A DNA stretch of 64,000 bases from Cytobacillus purgationiresistens (GCF_030813235.1 NZ_JAUSUB010000017.1:57315-121314), one strand, 5' to 3'. Positions 43,667-54,109 are shown, numbered from the stretch's first letter. Numbers and translations: made by a program. The notes: a model not told the origin generated them from the sequence alone.

Positions 43667-44005
43667 ATGTATATTGTTACGAATAGAATCAAAATGAAAC
43701 CTGGCTTTGCAGAAAGAATGGCCCCAAACTTCACAAAGCCCGGCCCGCTCCAAGAAATGAAGGGGTTTGTAAAAGTAGAAACAGCGATTACACAAAACCT
43801 CACTGACTATGATGAACTAAGCGTGAACATGTATTGGGAGGATTTAGATAGCTTCGAAGCATGGAAAAACAGCGATATCTTCAAACATGCGCATCAACGT
43901 CCTGACCCTGCTCCAGGTGAAGAAAAGAAAGAATCGCCAATGATCAGCAGCCAAATTGTTGTAGCAAAGGTTGCTACAACGGTGGAAGCGATAACTAGTA
44001 AATAA
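43667..44005 (+). CDS. IsdG/HmoA-type heme-degrading monooxygenase
   Basis: A 112-residue ABM-fold protein. It keeps Asn6, Trp66 and His76, one position off the Asn7-Trp67-His77 catalytic triad of Staphylococcus IsdG, so it probably opens heme to release iron. The motif around them is SVNMYWEDLDSFEAWKNSDIFKHAH. The ATG at 43667 follows AAGGAGG. The gene stands alone with a strong terminator. The related Bacillus protein is HmoA. Heme transport genes are not in the window. Confidence 0.85.
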   Translation: MYIVTNRIKMKPGFAERMAPNFTKPGPLQEMKGFVKVETAITQNLTDYDELSVNMYWEDLDSFEAWKNSDIFKHAHQRPDPAPGEEKKESPMISSQIVVAKVATTVEAITSK

Positions 44006-44014
44006 ATGCACAAC

Positions 44015-44065
44015 AAAATAGGCTGTTTAGATATCATATTCCAGACATCTAAACAGCCTATTTTT
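44015..44065 (+). terminator. Terminator after the heme monooxygenase
   Basis: A perfect 18-bp stem (44015-44032 with 44047-44064) around GGCTGTTTAGAT, with a T run at its right end. Confidence 0.95.
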
Positions 44066-44189
44066 AGATTCTTCTTAAGATCCCTCTTCATTGGAAACAA
44101 TAAATTATAGCATTTCAGCTCCTATGGCATAAAAATTGGAATTCCTATACAATTATCACAAAATAGTTAATACAAGTGTGGTGTAGCTT

Positions 44190-44873
44190 TTGTTTAAAAT
44201 TCTCTTAATCGAAGATGATGTAACCCTGTTTAATGAAATAAAGGAAAGACTATCACAATGGTCTTATGAAGTATTCGGAATTGATGATTTCTCACAAGTT
44301 ATGCAAACATTTGCAGATGTGAAGCCTGATTTAGTGATTATTGATATTCAATTGCCGAAGTTTGACGGTTTTCATTGGTGCCGATTAATCCGCTCACATT
44401 CGAATGTTCCAATTATCTTTCTCTCCTCCAGGGATCATCCAACCGATATGGTCATGTCGATGCAGCTTGGGGCAGACGATTTTGTCCAAAAGCCGTTTCA
44501 CTTTGATGTGCTCATCGCCAAGGTGCAGGCATTACTGCGGCGCGTCTATAATTACGGTGCTGAACAGCCAAATTTGCAGACATGGTGCGAGGCAACCGTA
44601 GATTATGAAAAATATACGATTTCAAATGCTAACGGATCGATTGAGCTAACAAAAAATGAAATGTTTATTTTAAAGAAGCTGCTGGAGCAGAAAAATAAAA
44701 TCATCGGAAGGAACGAACTGATCAAAAGCTTATGGGATGATGAGCGCTTTGTCAGTGACAACACCCTAACAGTGAACGTCAATCGCCTCCGTAAACGACT
44801 GGATGATATCGGCTTGGGCGGACAAATACAAACAAAGGTTGGCCAAGGCTATATTGCCTTGGAAGAGGTATAA
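44190..44873 (+). CDS. BceR-like response regulator (OmpR family)
   Basis: A 227-residue two-component regulator. The receiver domain has acidic pocket EDD at 8-10, phospho-acceptor Asp52 (VIIDIQLPKFDGF) and Lys101; a winged helix DNA-binding domain follows (about 130-225). It starts with TTG. The kinase and an ABC transporter of the antimicrobial-peptide type follow, as in BceRS-BceAB, so it should activate the transporter upon peptide stress. Confidence 0.9.
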   Translation: MFKILLIEDDVTLFNEIKERLSQWSYEVFGIDDFSQVMQTFADVKPDLVIIDIQLPKFDGFHWCRLIRSHSNVPIIFLSSRDHPTDMVMSMQLGADDFVQKPFHFDVLIAKVQALLRRVYNYGAEQPNLQTWCEATVDYEKYTISNANGSIELTKNEMFILKKLLEQKNKIIGRNELIKSLWDDERFVSDNTLTVNVNRLRKRLDDIGLGGQIQTKVGQGYIALEEV

Positions 44874-44877
44874 TGCG

Positions 44878-45882
44878 ATGTGGCTAGCCTATCTAAGGGA
44901 AAGATTAAGCTGGATTCTCCTCTTTCTCTTTCTGATCGTTTTAATGACCTTCATTGCTTATATTGATGCTACCATTTCATTATCATCCATTTTGTACATT
45001 GCCTTTTTATTTGTCATCATTTTTCTCATATTCGTTTTCATCCGTTATCAAAAGGAAACACGCTATTATAAAAGCTTGGAGGATTGGGAGAATAGTTTAG
45101 ATATAACAAATATCGCAGCTGGAAACAGTCCGTTTGAAAAGATCATCGAGGACAGTCTCGATAGCCAAACGGCGAAGCTCAACCACATGATTGATCAAAA
45201 GCAAACGGCACTTGAACAAGAAAAGGACGATTTGCTTTCATGGATTCATGAGGTTAAAACGCCGTTAACTGCGATGCAATTGAAGATTGAGCGCTTAGAA
45301 GAAGACACTTTGAAATTGCAATTATCTTACGAGTGGCTGCGCGTCCACCTCCTGCTTGATCAGCAGCTTCACCAAAGCCGAATTCCTTCGATTGAAAATG
45401 ATTTGTACATAGAAGATATTCAACTAGATAAACTAATCTATAAAGAAATTCGCGAGTTACAGCCCTGGTGTATGGAAAAAGGTATTGGCTTTGACATCGA
45501 TTTAAAAAAGAATGAGCTTTTAAGTGATGCGAAGTGGCTCGGATTTATCATCAGACAACTGCTGACTAATGCTGTGAAATACAGTGATTCAGCAGATATT
45601 GAAGTGAAAAGCGCTATAGTTGAAGGGAAAAATATCCTTACCATCAATGATTATGGACGAGGCATTGCAGTCAAGGACCTGCCGCGTATTTTTGATCGCG
45701 GCTTTACTTCGACCACAGACCATACAGGTCATGCGGCAACTGGGATGGGCTTATACTTAGCACAAAAGGCAGCAGATGCACTTCATATACAGATTTCCGT
45801 TGATTCTGAGCTTGCAAGAGGAACCACTTTCTCATTAACCTTTCCTGAGCAAAATGAATTCGTACGGATTACATGCATGTGA
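44878..45882 (+). CDS. BceS-like intramembrane-sensing histidine kinase
   Basis: A 334-residue kinase with two N-terminal helices (about 12-30 and 36-55) and hardly any external loop. It therefore probably senses through the transporter and not directly. The phospho-acceptor is His124 in [20 protein letters not shown]. The ATPase domain shows [11 protein letters not shown] and [15 protein letters not shown] chose the ATG at 44878, 4 bases after the regulator gene. Longer frames overlap the regulator and have no membrane sense. Confidence 0.9.
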   Translation: MWLAYLRERLSWILLFLFLIVLMTFIAYIDATISLSSILYIAFLFVIIFLIFVFIRYQKETRYYKSLEDWENSLDITNIAAGNSPFEKIIEDSLDSQTAKLNHMIDQKQTALEQEKDDLLSWIHEVKTPLTAMQLKIERLEEDTLKLQLSYEWLRVHLLLDQQLHQSRIPSIENDLYIEDIQLDKLIYKEIRELQPWCMEKGIGFDIDLKKNELLSDAKWLGFIIRQLLTNAVKYSDSADIEVKSAIVEGKNILTINDYGRGIAVKDLPRIFDRGFTSTTDHTGHAATGMGLYLAQKAADALHIQISVDSELARGTTFSLTFPEQNEFVRITCM

Positions 45883-45897
45883 CAAAAACGTCACATG
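45876..45897. promoter_or_regulatory. Candidate BceR-type operator
   Basis: The perfect dyad CATGTGAC-AAAAAC-GTCACATG overlaps the end of the kinase gene and lies about 90 bases before the ABC transporter genes. Its position is that of the response-regulator site of Bce-type modules. A promoter for the transporter genes should lie in 45898-45975. Confidence 0.65.
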
Positions 45898-45983
45898 CTC
45901 TTCTCATTTGTTCGAACAATCGAGGGATAAAAGAACGCCACCCTTTTACAATTAGACTATCAACATTTAAAGGAGAGCTGATT

Positions 45984-46745
45984 ATGAACATTTTAGAAGC
46001 TAGTAAAATTCATAAAAGCTATGGAAATAAATTTAATAAACAAGAAGTGTTAAAAGGGCTGGACATTCAAATCGAACAAGGAGAATTTGTGAGCATAATG
46101 GGTGCTTCCGGCTCTGGGAAAACAACTTTGCTCAATGTTCTTTCCTCTATTGATAAAGTCAGTACAGGTTCTATAACGATAGAAGGCAAGGAAATGACAG
46201 GCATGAAGGAGAAGCAGCTTGCCGAGTTCCGCAAACATTACCTAGGGTTTATTTTCCAAGATTATAACCTGCTGGATACACTCACTGTGAAGGAAAACAT
46301 CCTATTGCCCTTGTCGATTACAAAGGTATCGAAAAAAGAAGCCAATCAACGATTCGAATCGCTTGCCAATGAATTAGGCATTTTGGATATAAAAGATAAA
46401 TACCCGAATGAGATTTCCGGCGGGCAAAAGCAGCGCACATCTGCGGCGAGAGCATTCATCCATGAACCAAGCATCATCTTTGCCGATGAACCAACCGGTG
46501 CGCTCGATTCAAAATCAGCGTCAGATTTATTAAATAAACTCAGTGATTTAAATAAAAAAAGAAAAGCAACGATTATAATGGTCACGCACGACCCCGTCGC
46601 TGCGAGCTATTGCAGCCGCGTAATTTTCATTAAAGATGGACAAATCTATACGCAAATTAATAAAGGGGACGAAGGGCGGCAGGATTTCTTTAAGGACATC
46701 ATGAAAACCCAAGGAATCTTAGGCGGTGTGCAATATGAGCGTTAA
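45984..46745 (+). CDS. BceA-like ABC transporter ATP-binding protein
   Basis: A 253-residue ATPase of the antimicrobial-peptide/MacB class. Walker [10 protein letters not shown], signature [19 protein letters not shown] and Walker [13 protein letters not shown] are present. The ATG at 45984 follows AAAGGAGAG; a longer frame begins in the kinase gene and is rejected. Its last codons overlap the permease start. It provides energy for removal of cell-wall-active peptides (bacitracin-like) from their lipid targets, and for signalling to the kinase. Confidence 0.92.
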   Translation: MNILEASKIHKSYGNKFNKQEVLKGLDIQIEQGEFVSIMGASGSGKTTLLNVLSSIDKVSTGSITIEGKEMTGMKEKQLAEFRKHYLGFIFQDYNLLDTLTVKENILLPLSITKVSKKEANQRFESLANELGILDIKDKYPNEISGGQKQRTSAARAFIHEPSIIFADEPTGALDSKSASDLLNKLSDLNKKRKATIIMVTHDPVAASYCSRVIFIKDGQIYTQINKGDEGRQDFFKDIMKTQGILGGVQYER

Positions 46746-48678
46746 TCAGCTTATTTTCCGCAACTTAAAGAAAAACATAAAGAGCTACTATCTCTATGTT
46801 TTTGCGCTTGCCTTTAGCGCTGCCCTTTATTTCGCTTTTGTCACCTTGCAATATGATCCTTCGATGGATGCCGCAAAGGGCACAGTTAAGGGTGGAGCTG
46901 CAATGAAGGCTGCGTCCGTCCTACTTGTAGGAATTGTTTCTGTCTTTCTGGTCTACGCCAATAATATATTTATTAAACGCCGCAGTAAGGAAATAGGGTT
47001 ATTTCAACTAATCGGAATGACAAAAGGGAGAATCTTTCGTATTTTAACGGCGGAGAATTTCCTGCTTTATTTCTTTTCTTTGATTATCGGGGTTTTCGTT
47101 GGCTTTGCAGCCTCTAAATTAATTCTCATGATTTTGTTTAAAGTGACGGGTGTCGAGGATATCGCTACGCTGCAATTTTCTTCAGAGGCACTGATTCAAA
47201 CGCTTTTTGTTTTCGCAGCTATCTATCTATTGATCATGGCAATGAACTACTTCTTTATTAAAAGCCAAAGTATTCTTTCATTATTTAGAGTCAGATCCAG
47301 CTCGGAAGAAAGAGTCAAAGGCGTCTCGATTGCAGAGATTCTTGTCGGGATTTTGGGGATGCTATTGATTGCCATAGGCTATTATGTTTCATCCAAACTC
47401 TTTGGCGGAGATTTTGTCACCATAACAGAGCTGTCTATTGCCATGATCTTTATTCTAGCTTCAGTCATTATCGGAACCTATTTATTTTATAGAGGTTCAG
47501 TTACTTTTATCGCCAATTTGATTAGGAAAAGTAAAGGCGGCTACTTGAATATTAATGAGGTACTATCTCTGTCCTCCATCATGTTCCGCATGAAATCGAA
47601 TGCCTTATTATTAACGATTATCACAACCGTATCGGCGCTTGCCATCGGGTTATTGTCACTCAGCTATATCTCTTATTATTCAGCAGAAAAAAATGCATAT
47701 GATGCCGTTCTTGCTGATTTCTCATTCATAAATACTGAAGATGGTTCACTATTCAAACAAGCATTAGATGAAAACGAGATTGCCTTTAAAGAAAAATCCA
47801 TTGAGGTCGTACAAGCGGACTTGGATATGACAGATATCATAGATGCTAAATTAGAAGAAGGAATGAATTTAGACCCAGCCTCTATGCCAACCCCTGTTAT
47901 TAGCGACAAAAGTGTCCCAGGAATTGACCTTCAACCGAATGAAACCTTTTATATGGGCTTAGCGGATCTGCTTAATCAGTTCATGGGATTCAAAGATTCA
48001 GGTAATATCTCCATCAAAACAACAAGCGAGGAGATTCCGCTCACCTTTTTGGGCATCGATAAAGACTCAGTTATTCCCTTTTATTTCACTGGAGGTGGTG
48101 TACCAACAGCGATTGTAGACGACACTGTATTTCAAAAGGTTAAAGAGAATCTTGACCCTGAACTTCAGCTCGAATCGATGATTTACACCGGAATCGATAT
48201 TAAAGAAAAACAAGAAGTAGAAAAAGCAAACAAACTATTCAATGAACAAACCTATAAGATGCAAGCTGATTCATTAATTGATATGCTTCAATCTCAAAAA
48301 ATGATTTACGGTCTGACCATGTTTATCGTAGGCTTCTTAGGCCTAACCTTCCTTGTCACTTCCGGCTGTATTCTTTACTTCAAGCAAATGGATGAAAGTG
48401 AAGAGGAAAAAGCCAATTACACGATCTTACGCAAACTAGGATTTACCCAGTTTGATTTATTAAAAGGGATTCAAGCTAAGCAATTATTCAACTTTGGCAT
48501 TCCCCTGTTGCTTGGATTGCTTCACAGTTACTTTGCCGTTAAATCCGGCTGGTTCTTCTTCGGCAACGAACTATTCACTCCGATGGTTATCGTCATGGTA
48601 TTATATACAGTTCTATATTCTATCTTCGGGATTCTATCTGTTCTGTATTATAAGAAGGTTATCAAAGAATCGTTATAA
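46735..48678 (+). CDS. BceB-like FtsX-domain permease
   Basis: A 647-residue permease with the ten-helix BceB layout. FtsX domains at both ends carry [26 protein letters not shown], and a large external loop of about 200 residues (about 320-530) lies between helices 7 and 8. That loop is thought to recognise peptide antibiotics. The ATG at 46735 overlaps the ATPase stop. The external loop varies between family members, so the cognate peptide is not predictable here. Confidence 0.92.
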   Translation: MSVNQLIFRNLKKNIKSYYLYVFALAFSAALYFAFVTLQYDPSMDAAKGTVKGGAAMKAASVLLVGIVSVFLVYANNIFIKRRSKEIGLFQLIGMTKGRIFRILTAENFLLYFFSLIIGVFVGFAASKLILMILFKVTGVEDIATLQFSSEALIQTLFVFAAIYLLIMAMNYFFIKSQSILSLFRVRSSSEERVKGVSIAEILVGILGMLLIAIGYYVSSKLFGGDFVTITELSIAMIFILASVIIGTYLFYRGSVTFIANLIRKSKGGYLNINEVLSLSSIMFRMKSNALLLTIITTVSALAIGLLSLSYISYYSAEKNAYDAVLADFSFINTEDGSLFKQALDENEIAFKEKSIEVVQADLDMTDIIDAKLEEGMNLDPASMPTPVISDKSVPGIDLQPNETFYMGLADLLNQFMGFKDSGNISIKTTSEEIPLTFLGIDKDSVIPFYFTGGGVPTAIVDDTVFQKVKENLDPELQLESMIYTGIDIKEKQEVEKANKLFNEQTYKMQADSLIDMLQSQKMIYGLTMFIVGFLGLTFLVTSGCILYFKQMDESEEEKANYTILRKLGFTQFDLLKGIQAKQLFNFGIPLLLGLLHSYFAVKSGWFFFGNELFTPMVIVMVLYTVLYSIFGILSVLYYKKVIKESL

Positions 48679-48716
48679 TTTTTAGAAAACTATCAGGCGA
48701 ACTATACTATAATAAT

Positions 48717-48753
48717 AGTGGACAATCAAATATGATTATCCACTTTTTTTTTA
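48717..48753 (+). terminator. Terminator of the Bce-like module
   Basis: AGTGGACAATC pairs with GATTATCCACT (one mismatch) and runs into nine T residues. Confidence 0.85.
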
Positions 48754-48783
48754 CTCTATTACAATTTAAAAGGGAGAAGATGA

Positions 48784-49077
48784 ATGAAACAAAGTACATT
48801 TTTCATTGGATTACTACTATTCATAACCGCTCTTGGATTTGGGTACTACCATCTCAATGGCATGAAGACAGAAGGATATACAATCATAGAAGAAAATCAT
48901 TTGCTAGAAGAAGAAGGACAATTTTACATTGTTTTAGACGGAAGGAAAGTTAAAGTGACAAAAGACCAATCCGAAAGTGTAGTTCTTGGTGAATGGCATC
49001 ATTTTAAATTTGGCTGGAATACACTTCTCAATCACAGTGGAAAATTGGAAGAACTATACCTCGATATAGATAAATAA
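48784..49077 (+). CDS. Small exported or membrane-anchored hypothetical protein
   Basis: A 97-residue protein. A hydrophobic N-terminal helix (STFFIGLLLFITALGFGYYHL) is followed by a compact, acidic domain (EEEGQFYIVLDGRKVKVTKDQSE) with beta character and LGEWHHFKFGWN. It may be a secreted stress protein, but I recognise no family. The ATG follows GGGAGAAG. The upstream hairpin isolates it from the transporter operon. Confidence 0.7.
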   Translation: MKQSTFFIGLLLFITALGFGYYHLNGMKTEGYTIIEENHLLEEEGQFYIVLDGRKVKVTKDQSESVVLGEWHHFKFGWNTLLNHSGKLEELYLDIDK

Positions 49078-49314
49078 TTATTGAGGGAAGCAAAACGATA
49101 ACTAGTCAGTATAAAACACAAAATGGAGCATATTAGAGGATGGAGCAACTGTGAATGCATTGGGTTCAGCGCGTCCCGTGCCACCTCTCTCAAATGGAAC
49201 GGACTAATGAAGTCTAACGGCAAGCTATAAATAATCACTAGCAGCCCTGATAGCTAGGAAATTTTTGAAGGCACTTGAGCTAAAAAATGATAGGAACAGT
49301 TTATATGATTAGTC

Positions 49315-49944
49315 TTATGGTGTTTTTGTTTGAATAAGCTTGACTCCTAATCCGATGAAAATGATTCCAGTAACCTTATTTAAAATATATTCTACTTTCG
49401 GATTGTTTCTAAGTTTTTTCGTTGCAAGTGATGAGAAAACGGCAACTAATAGACACCAAGTGGTCCCAGTCAGCACAAAAGTAAGACCCAACAAAATAAA
49501 CGGTACTGGACCGTAGCCGTTATCTAGTGAAATAAACTGCGGCAGAAAGGAAATGTAAAACAATGCTACCTTTGGATTTGTTACATTTGTGATGAGCCCT
49601 TGCAAATATATTTTTTTCAAAGACAAAAACTGTGTATCCATCTGTTCTAAATTACTCTTCTTTTGTATCAGCATGCGCACACCCAGATAGATTAAATAGG
49701 CAGCGCCAATTAATTTAACTGTTGTAAATAAGGCAACTGAAGTTGTAAGAATGAGGGATAAACCCATCGCAGCAAGAAATGTATGTATGAGAGAACCACT
49801 TGAAATTCCAAGTACCGAATATATTCCTGCTTTTTTCCCTTGAGAAATACTCCTGCTGACAATATACATCGTATCTGTTCCAGGGGTCATGTTCATTAAT
49901 AATGACGTCAGTACAAATAGCCAAAAGCTAGTAATTCCAAACAT
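49315..49944 (-). CDS. LysE/RhtB family amino acid exporter
   Basis: A 209-residue six-helix exporter of the RhtB family. The N-terminal motif MTPGTDTMYIVSRSISQGKKAGIYSVLGISSGSLIHT is diagnostic. Members expel amino acids such as lysine, threonine, homoserine lactone or leucine. The ATG at 49944 follows a GGTGG site; a GTG 12 bases earlier is possible. The region 49078-49314 upstream of its end has no recognisable feature. Confidence 0.9.
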   Translation of the reverse strand: MFGITSFWLFVLTSLLMNMTPGTDTMYIVSRSISQGKKAGIYSVLGISSGSLIHTFLAAMGLSLILTTSVALFTTVKLIGAAYLIYLGVRMLIQKKSNLEQMDTQFLSLKKIYLQGLITNVTNPKVALFYISFLPQFISLDNGYGPVPFILLGLTFVLTGTTWCLLVAVFSSLATKKLRNNPKVEYILNKVTGIIFIGLGVKLIQTKTP

Positions 49945-50016
49945 CTCATCCACCACCCTGGTTCAATATTGGTTTAAAGAAAAGAGCTAATCATTTTAAA
50001 TCAGCTCTTCTCCCAC

Positions 50017-50586
50017 TTATTCACTTATAATTTTTAACTTATCCATAATCGATGTACGTGATTTTGCTTCAGGTACATGTTCCGCATAACCAATCATTAG
50101 CGTAGCTATTACTTTTTCACCCGGCTTCACACCGATGGCATCACGAAATACTGGATTGTAAATCCAATCATTTGTACGCCATATCATCCCAATTCCACGC
50201 GCCCATGCAGCAAGCTGGAAATTTTGAATGAGGGCACTAACTGCTCCATAATCTTCATCCCAAGTTTTCTGACGCGGATCCTCTGGCATCACTACAACTA
50301 GATGCAAAGGAATGGAGCGGAAATATTCTGATTTCTTCTCTGCTTTATCAGGTATGCTTCCATCCTTCAATGCTTGTGATTGGCTATATGCTTGGATGAA
50401 TTTCTCCTTACCATCTCCACTATATAGTAAAAAGCGCCATGGCTCTGTCAACTTATGATTAGGTGCCCATTTGGCTACCTCCAACAGTTCAACAATTTCA
50501 TCTACACTGACAGGATCGGGCTTAAACTTTTTAATTGAACGACGACTTTTGATTAGTTCATCAATACTGTTTGAATCAAATCCCAT
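50017..50586 (-). CDS. Nitroreductase family protein
   Basis: A 189-residue FMN enzyme of the nitroreductase superfamily, resembling YdjA/YfhC-type proteins. Key regions are the FMN-phosphate-binding RRSIKKF near the N-terminus, WAPNHKLTEPWRFLL and the C-terminal IATLMIGYAEH. Enzymes of this group reduce nitro compounds or quinones with NAD(P)H; natural substrates are usually unknown. The ATG at 50586 follows AAGGA by 8 bases. Confidence 0.88.
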   Translation of the reverse strand: MGFDSNSIDELIKSRRSIKKFKPDPVSVDEIVELLEVAKWAPNHKLTEPWRFLLYSGDGKEKFIQAYSQSQALKDGSIPDKAEKKSEYFRSIPLHLVVVMPEDPRQKTWDEDYGAVSALIQNFQLAAWARGIGMIWRTNDWIYNPVFRDAIGVKPGEKVIATLMIGYAEHVPEAKSRTSIMDKLKIISE

Positions 50587-50688
50587 TGCAATCATCCTTT
50601 ATCGTACATTTTTATAATGGTCTCACTGACTCTCTTGAGGTTCATTACGGCTATATTATACTATGAAAAAAGAATAGGTGCTTCCTTT

Positions 50689-51165
50689 TTACCCTTTAAA
50701 TTTACCTTCATGGGCCAACAGCCACTTCTTTCTATCCAAGCCACCTGCATAGCCTGTTAACGTACCATTCGTGCCAATAATACGGTGACAAGGTATGATG
50801 ATAGTTAATTTATTTTTCCCGTTTGCACTGCCTACTGCCCTCACAGCCCTCTCATTGCTAATGGCTGTTGCAATATCTTTATATGATCCTGTTTGTCCAT
50901 AAGGAATTTCTGTTAATGCTTGCCACACGGATTGTTGAAATGCAGTGCCATTTAGTACATATGGCAATGAAAACTCCTGACGTTCCCCTTTAAAATATTC
51001 ATCAAGCTGCTGAATACAATCTTTCATCACCTGTGGTGCATCTTCTGTCAATTGATTTTCTACGATTTCTCGGTCCGTAAAAAGAATGGAACAGATTGCT
51101 TCTTCTGACCCTTCAATTTCCAACATACCCACCGGGGATTTATAATCTGCTTTTATTAGACTCAT
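50689..51165 (-). CDS. ogt: Methylated-DNA--protein-cysteine methyltransferase
   Basis: A 158-residue suicide repair protein that takes the methyl group from O6-methylguanine. The active-site motif PCHR is at residues 125-128 (Cys126) in IIIPCHRIIG, preceded by the helix-turn-helix YGQTGSYKDIA and RAVGSANGKN, and followed by GYAGGLDRKKWLL. The ATG follows GGAGG by 11 bases. It is the third gene of adaA-alkA-ogt; its start lies inside the alkA end. Confidence 0.94.
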   Translation of the reverse strand: MSLIKADYKSPVGMLEIEGSEEAICSILFTDREIVENQLTEDAPQVMKDCIQQLDEYFKGERQEFSLPYVLNGTAFQQSVWQALTEIPYGQTGSYKDIATAISNERAVRAVGSANGKNKLTIIIPCHRIIGTNGTLTGYAGGLDRKKWLLAHEGKFKG

Positions 51166-52075
51166 CGTATAAAGACCTCCATAAATAAAAGGTGGCATAT
51201 CCTCTCCACCCTATCCAATCTTTTGATCTATCTTTAATTTCCTCTATTGCTGGTTTGCGGTCAAGCCCTAATTGTTTTTGCATAGCAAGATGAAGCCCTA
51301 CATCTGCAATAGGAAAGGCGTCTTGATGGCGGAAGCATTTCATCAACACATAATCTGCTGTCCAATCGCCTATTCCCCTTAAGCTGGTTAAGCCGCGATG
51401 AATCTTCTCAATAGACTCCATCTGTATCAGCTTATTCTTAGATAAAGAACCTGACCTCATTGAGTGGGCGATTCCAATTATATATTCCGCCTTCCTGGTA
51501 GTAAACTGCAGCTTTCTTAAATGCTCTACACTAAGGTCGGCGATCGTTTCATATTCAGGGAAAAGCCAAAAGCTCTGTCCATCATAATCAACATGCTCTC
51601 CATATTCCTGAACAAATCTCTGTTTTAAAGTGTAAGCAAATTTCAAATTGATTTGCTGACCCATTATGGCCCAAGTAATAGCCTCAAATAGATCAGGGAT
51701 GCCCACCACTCGCAAACCGGCATATTCCTCTGCGACTTTCTTTAACATTTTATCCTTTGAAGCCGTTTCATAAAAAGCCCTAAGATTTTTATCTAAATCA
51801 AACCACTCTTTTACGTACTTTATTGCTGTGGCTTGTGCGTCTTTTGAAGGAGTCTTTATTGGGAATTCAATTTGTAGAGATGTACCCGTACTTCCTATTT
51901 TAAGTAAGACTAATTCCTGCCCAATTTTTATCAGTTTATATAAATAGCCCTGCCTCGTTTGATGAAGCAGTTCTTGATCCGATCGTTCTAAAAATATTAA
52001 ACACTCAGTGAAGCTGAATTCCAAAGGAACGGCTAATTCGATCACTGTGCCACCATCCTTACCATATCTGTTCAT
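51140..52075 (-). CDS. alkA: DNA-3-methyladenine glycosylase AlkA
   Basis: A 311-residue glycosylase of the HhH-GPD class that removes 3-methyladenine and other alkylated bases. The helix-hairpin-helix LTSLRGIGDWTADYVL is at residues 229-244 and the catalytic Asp258 is in FPIADVGL. An N-terminal AlkA-type domain precedes it. ATG and adaA stop overlap by 4 bases. It should be induced by AdaA during methylation damage. Confidence 0.92.
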   Translation of the reverse strand: MNRYGKDGGTVIELAVPLEFSFTECLIFLERSDQELLHQTRQGYLYKLIKIGQELVLLKIGSTGTSLQIEFPIKTPSKDAQATAIKYVKEWFDLDKNLRAFYETASKDKMLKKVAEEYAGLRVVGIPDLFEAITWAIMGQQINLKFAYTLKQRFVQEYGEHVDYDGQSFWLFPEYETIADLSVEHLRKLQFTTRKAEYIIGIAHSMRSGSLSKNKLIQMESIEKIHRGLTSLRGIGDWTADYVLMKCFRHQDAFPIADVGLHLAMQKQLGLDRKPAIEEIKDRSKDWIGWRGYATFYLWRSLYDESNKSRL

Positions 52076-52644
52076 TCCAATACTCCATTCTTGTTTTGCC
52101 TGCGGAATTCACTTGGAGAGCAATTCTTTAAGCTCCGGAACACCTTATAAAAATTAGATGGACTTTGAAATCCCACGTCATAGCAAATCTCCAGATTGGT
52201 CCTTTCTGTGGTTATAAGGAGCTGAATGGCTTTATTCACTCTTATTCTTTCTAAATAGGATCGCGGTGTTTCTTTCGTTTCTTTTTTGAAGAGACGGTCA
52301 AGATAATGAGGGCTTACACCTACGTGATCAGCCATATCCTGCAAGATAAGCTTTTGCTTATAATGGTTAATCAAAAATGCTTTTACACTTTTGACAAGAC
52401 TGACATTAGGAGAATGTTCTACCTCAGGCTGGCACCTCTTACATGGCCGGTAGCCTCGTTGTTCCGCTTCATTCATTTCAAAATAGAATTCTACATTAAC
52501 CTTCTTTGGTTTTCGCGATCGGCACGATGGTCTGCAAAATATTTTAGTCGTTTTCACTGCAGTGAAAAACAACCCATCATATGAACGGTCGCAAGCAATG
52601 ATTCTATCCCACATTTCATCAAATGAAAGGTTTACATCAGCCAT
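52072..52644 (-). CDS. adaA: AdaA, methylphosphotriester-sensing activator
   Basis: A 190-residue protein that repairs methyl phosphotriesters and, once methylated, activates the adaptive response. The zinc site Cys37, Cys41, Cys68 and Cys71 has the spacing of E. coli Ada (38, 42, 69, 72); Cys37 is the acceptor. An AraC-type domain follows (ILQDMADHVGVSPHYLDRLFKKETKETPRSYL, ICYDVGFQSPSNFYKVF). The ATG at 52644 follows AGAGGA. It is first in the operon with alkA and ogt. Confidence 0.93.
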   Translation of the reverse strand: MADVNLSFDEMWDRIIACDRSYDGLFFTAVKTTKIFCRPSCRSRKPKKVNVEFYFEMNEAEQRGYRPCKRCQPEVEHSPNVSLVKSVKAFLINHYKQKLILQDMADHVGVSPHYLDRLFKKETKETPRSYLERIRVNKAIQLLITTERTNLEICYDVGFQSPSNFYKVFRSLKNCSPSEFRRQNKNGVLE

Positions 52645-52826
52645 TATTCTCAGGTCCTCTCTACTCACATTATTTCACATGCTTACCAACCATTTTATCA
52701 ATATCACCGTTTTTCATTCGTCCTTTTTCTTGTTGTTATGGTCTGGCACTTTATCTATCTTAAATAATCATAGATTACATTCATATTAATTTTTAAAAAG
52801 TTTTTTGAAAAGGAAGGATACTCCCA

Positions 52827-52840
52827 TGTAAGCGTTTAAC
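52827..52840. promoter_or_regulatory. Possible CcpA (cre-like) site
   Basis: TGTAAGCGTTTAAC matches the cre consensus except for the last two positions. It lies about 45 bases upstream of the alcohol dehydrogenase gene. Weak evidence. Confidence 0.35.
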
Positions 52841-52884
52841 TTTAGAAGTGTACGAAAAATTTTAATAAAGGGGAGTGGTATGTA

Positions 52885-54093
52885 ATGTCATTAATCAATA
52901 CGCCATTTAGTTTAAAGCTTGATACAGATTTGAAATTTGGCTTTCAAATTGTTCAGCAAGAGCTGGCAAACAGTATTAAGAAGGCAGGAAAGAAGAAAGC
53001 TTTTATTATTACTGATAAGGGATTAATTGATTCAGGAGTAGTGGAAAATGTTACATCTTCTTTGGATGAGGCTGGCATTGATTACGCTGTATTTTCTGAC
53101 GTGCTTCCGAATCCGCCAGCTAATTCAGTCATGACAGGCGTTGAAAGCTTTAAGCATGAGCAGGCTGATATGATTGTTGCTCTTGGCGGCGGCAGTGCGA
53201 TGGATTATGCAAAAGCACTGGCAGTAGCGGCAACACATCCTGGCTTTGTACTAAGTTATAGTCTAGGTGGTAAACCAATTGAAGATATCCTCCCACTCCT
53301 ATTTGCGATACCAACAACTATTGGTACGGGATCAGAAGTGACGATTGCAAGCGTTATAACCGATACAGATGCAGGAAGAAAACTTGTGCTTGCTTCACCT
53401 TATCTCATTCCAAAAAGCGTATTTGTAGATCCATCTCTTACTCTTGGGCTTCCTAGACAGCATGTAGCAGCCACTGGTTCGGATGCTTTCGTTCATGCGG
53501 TTGAATCCTATGTATCATTACCTGCCAATCCATTTACCGATGCACTTGCCCTTCAAGCGATTCGCATGATTTGGGATAATCTCCCACAAACTTATGGACA
53601 TGATGGAAATCTTGAAGCACGTGCACAAGTACATTTGGCAAGCACATTTGCTGGCATGTCATTCAGCCTAGGCGGCCTAGGACTCGTCCATTCTCTCTCT
53701 CATCCGATGTCAGCACGCTATAACGTTCCTCATGGTTTAGCTAACGCGATTCTTTTACCTCACATCATTGAACATAATCTCTCTGCCACACCTCAAAGAT
53801 ATGCAGACATTGCAAGAATGCTTGATCCTGAACTACATTTTGAAAGCGTCAATCAAGCTGCTAAAGCGCTTATCCCGCTTGTCCAAGAATTCCTGCAATC
53901 TATCGATATTCCTGATTCATTTGGCTATTTGGATAGAGGTTTCTCTGAAGAGCAAATTGAACAGCTTGCTGAAGATGCCATGAATGATCATGGCACGGTG
54001 CACAACAACCCTAAAAAAGCCGTAAAAGAGGATATTGTAAAGATTTATCAAAAGGTTTTGCCTGCCATGAAGACTGCTAAGGTTTATAATTAA
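52885..54093 (+). CDS. Iron-containing alcohol dehydrogenase
   Basis: A 402-residue group III alcohol dehydrogenase. NAD binding is shown by ALGGGSAMDYAKAL and PTTIGTGSEVT. The metal ligands are Asp and His in GSDAFVHAVESY and two His in GLVHSLSHPMSARYNVPHGLANA. It oxidises or forms alcohols such as butanol, propanediol or methanol; the exact substrate cannot be told. The ATG follows AAGGGGAG. It is a single gene ending in a terminator. Confidence 0.9.
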   Translation: MSLINTPFSLKLDTDLKFGFQIVQQELANSIKKAGKKKAFIITDKGLIDSGVVENVTSSLDEAGIDYAVFSDVLPNPPANSVMTGVESFKHEQADMIVALGGGSAMDYAKALAVAATHPGFVLSYSLGGKPIEDILPLLFAIPTTIGTGSEVTIASVITDTDAGRKLVLASPYLIPKSVFVDPSLTLGLPRQHVAATGSDAFVHAVESYVSLPANPFTDALALQAIRMIWDNLPQTYGHDGNLEARAQVHLASTFAGMSFSLGGLGLVHSLSHPMSARYNVPHGLANAILLPHIIEHNLSATPQRYADIARMLDPELHFESVNQAAKALIPLVQEFLQSIDIPDSFGYLDRGFSEEQIEQLAEDAMNDHGTVHNNPKKAVKEDIVKIYQKVLPAMKTAKVYN

Positions 54094-54109
54094 TTTTAAG
54101 TATCTGTAG

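Noticed and set aside
48732..48953. 73-residue reading frame overlapping the small exported protein
   Set aside because: Starts in a terminator and runs in another frame of a better-supported gene with its own ribosome binding site.
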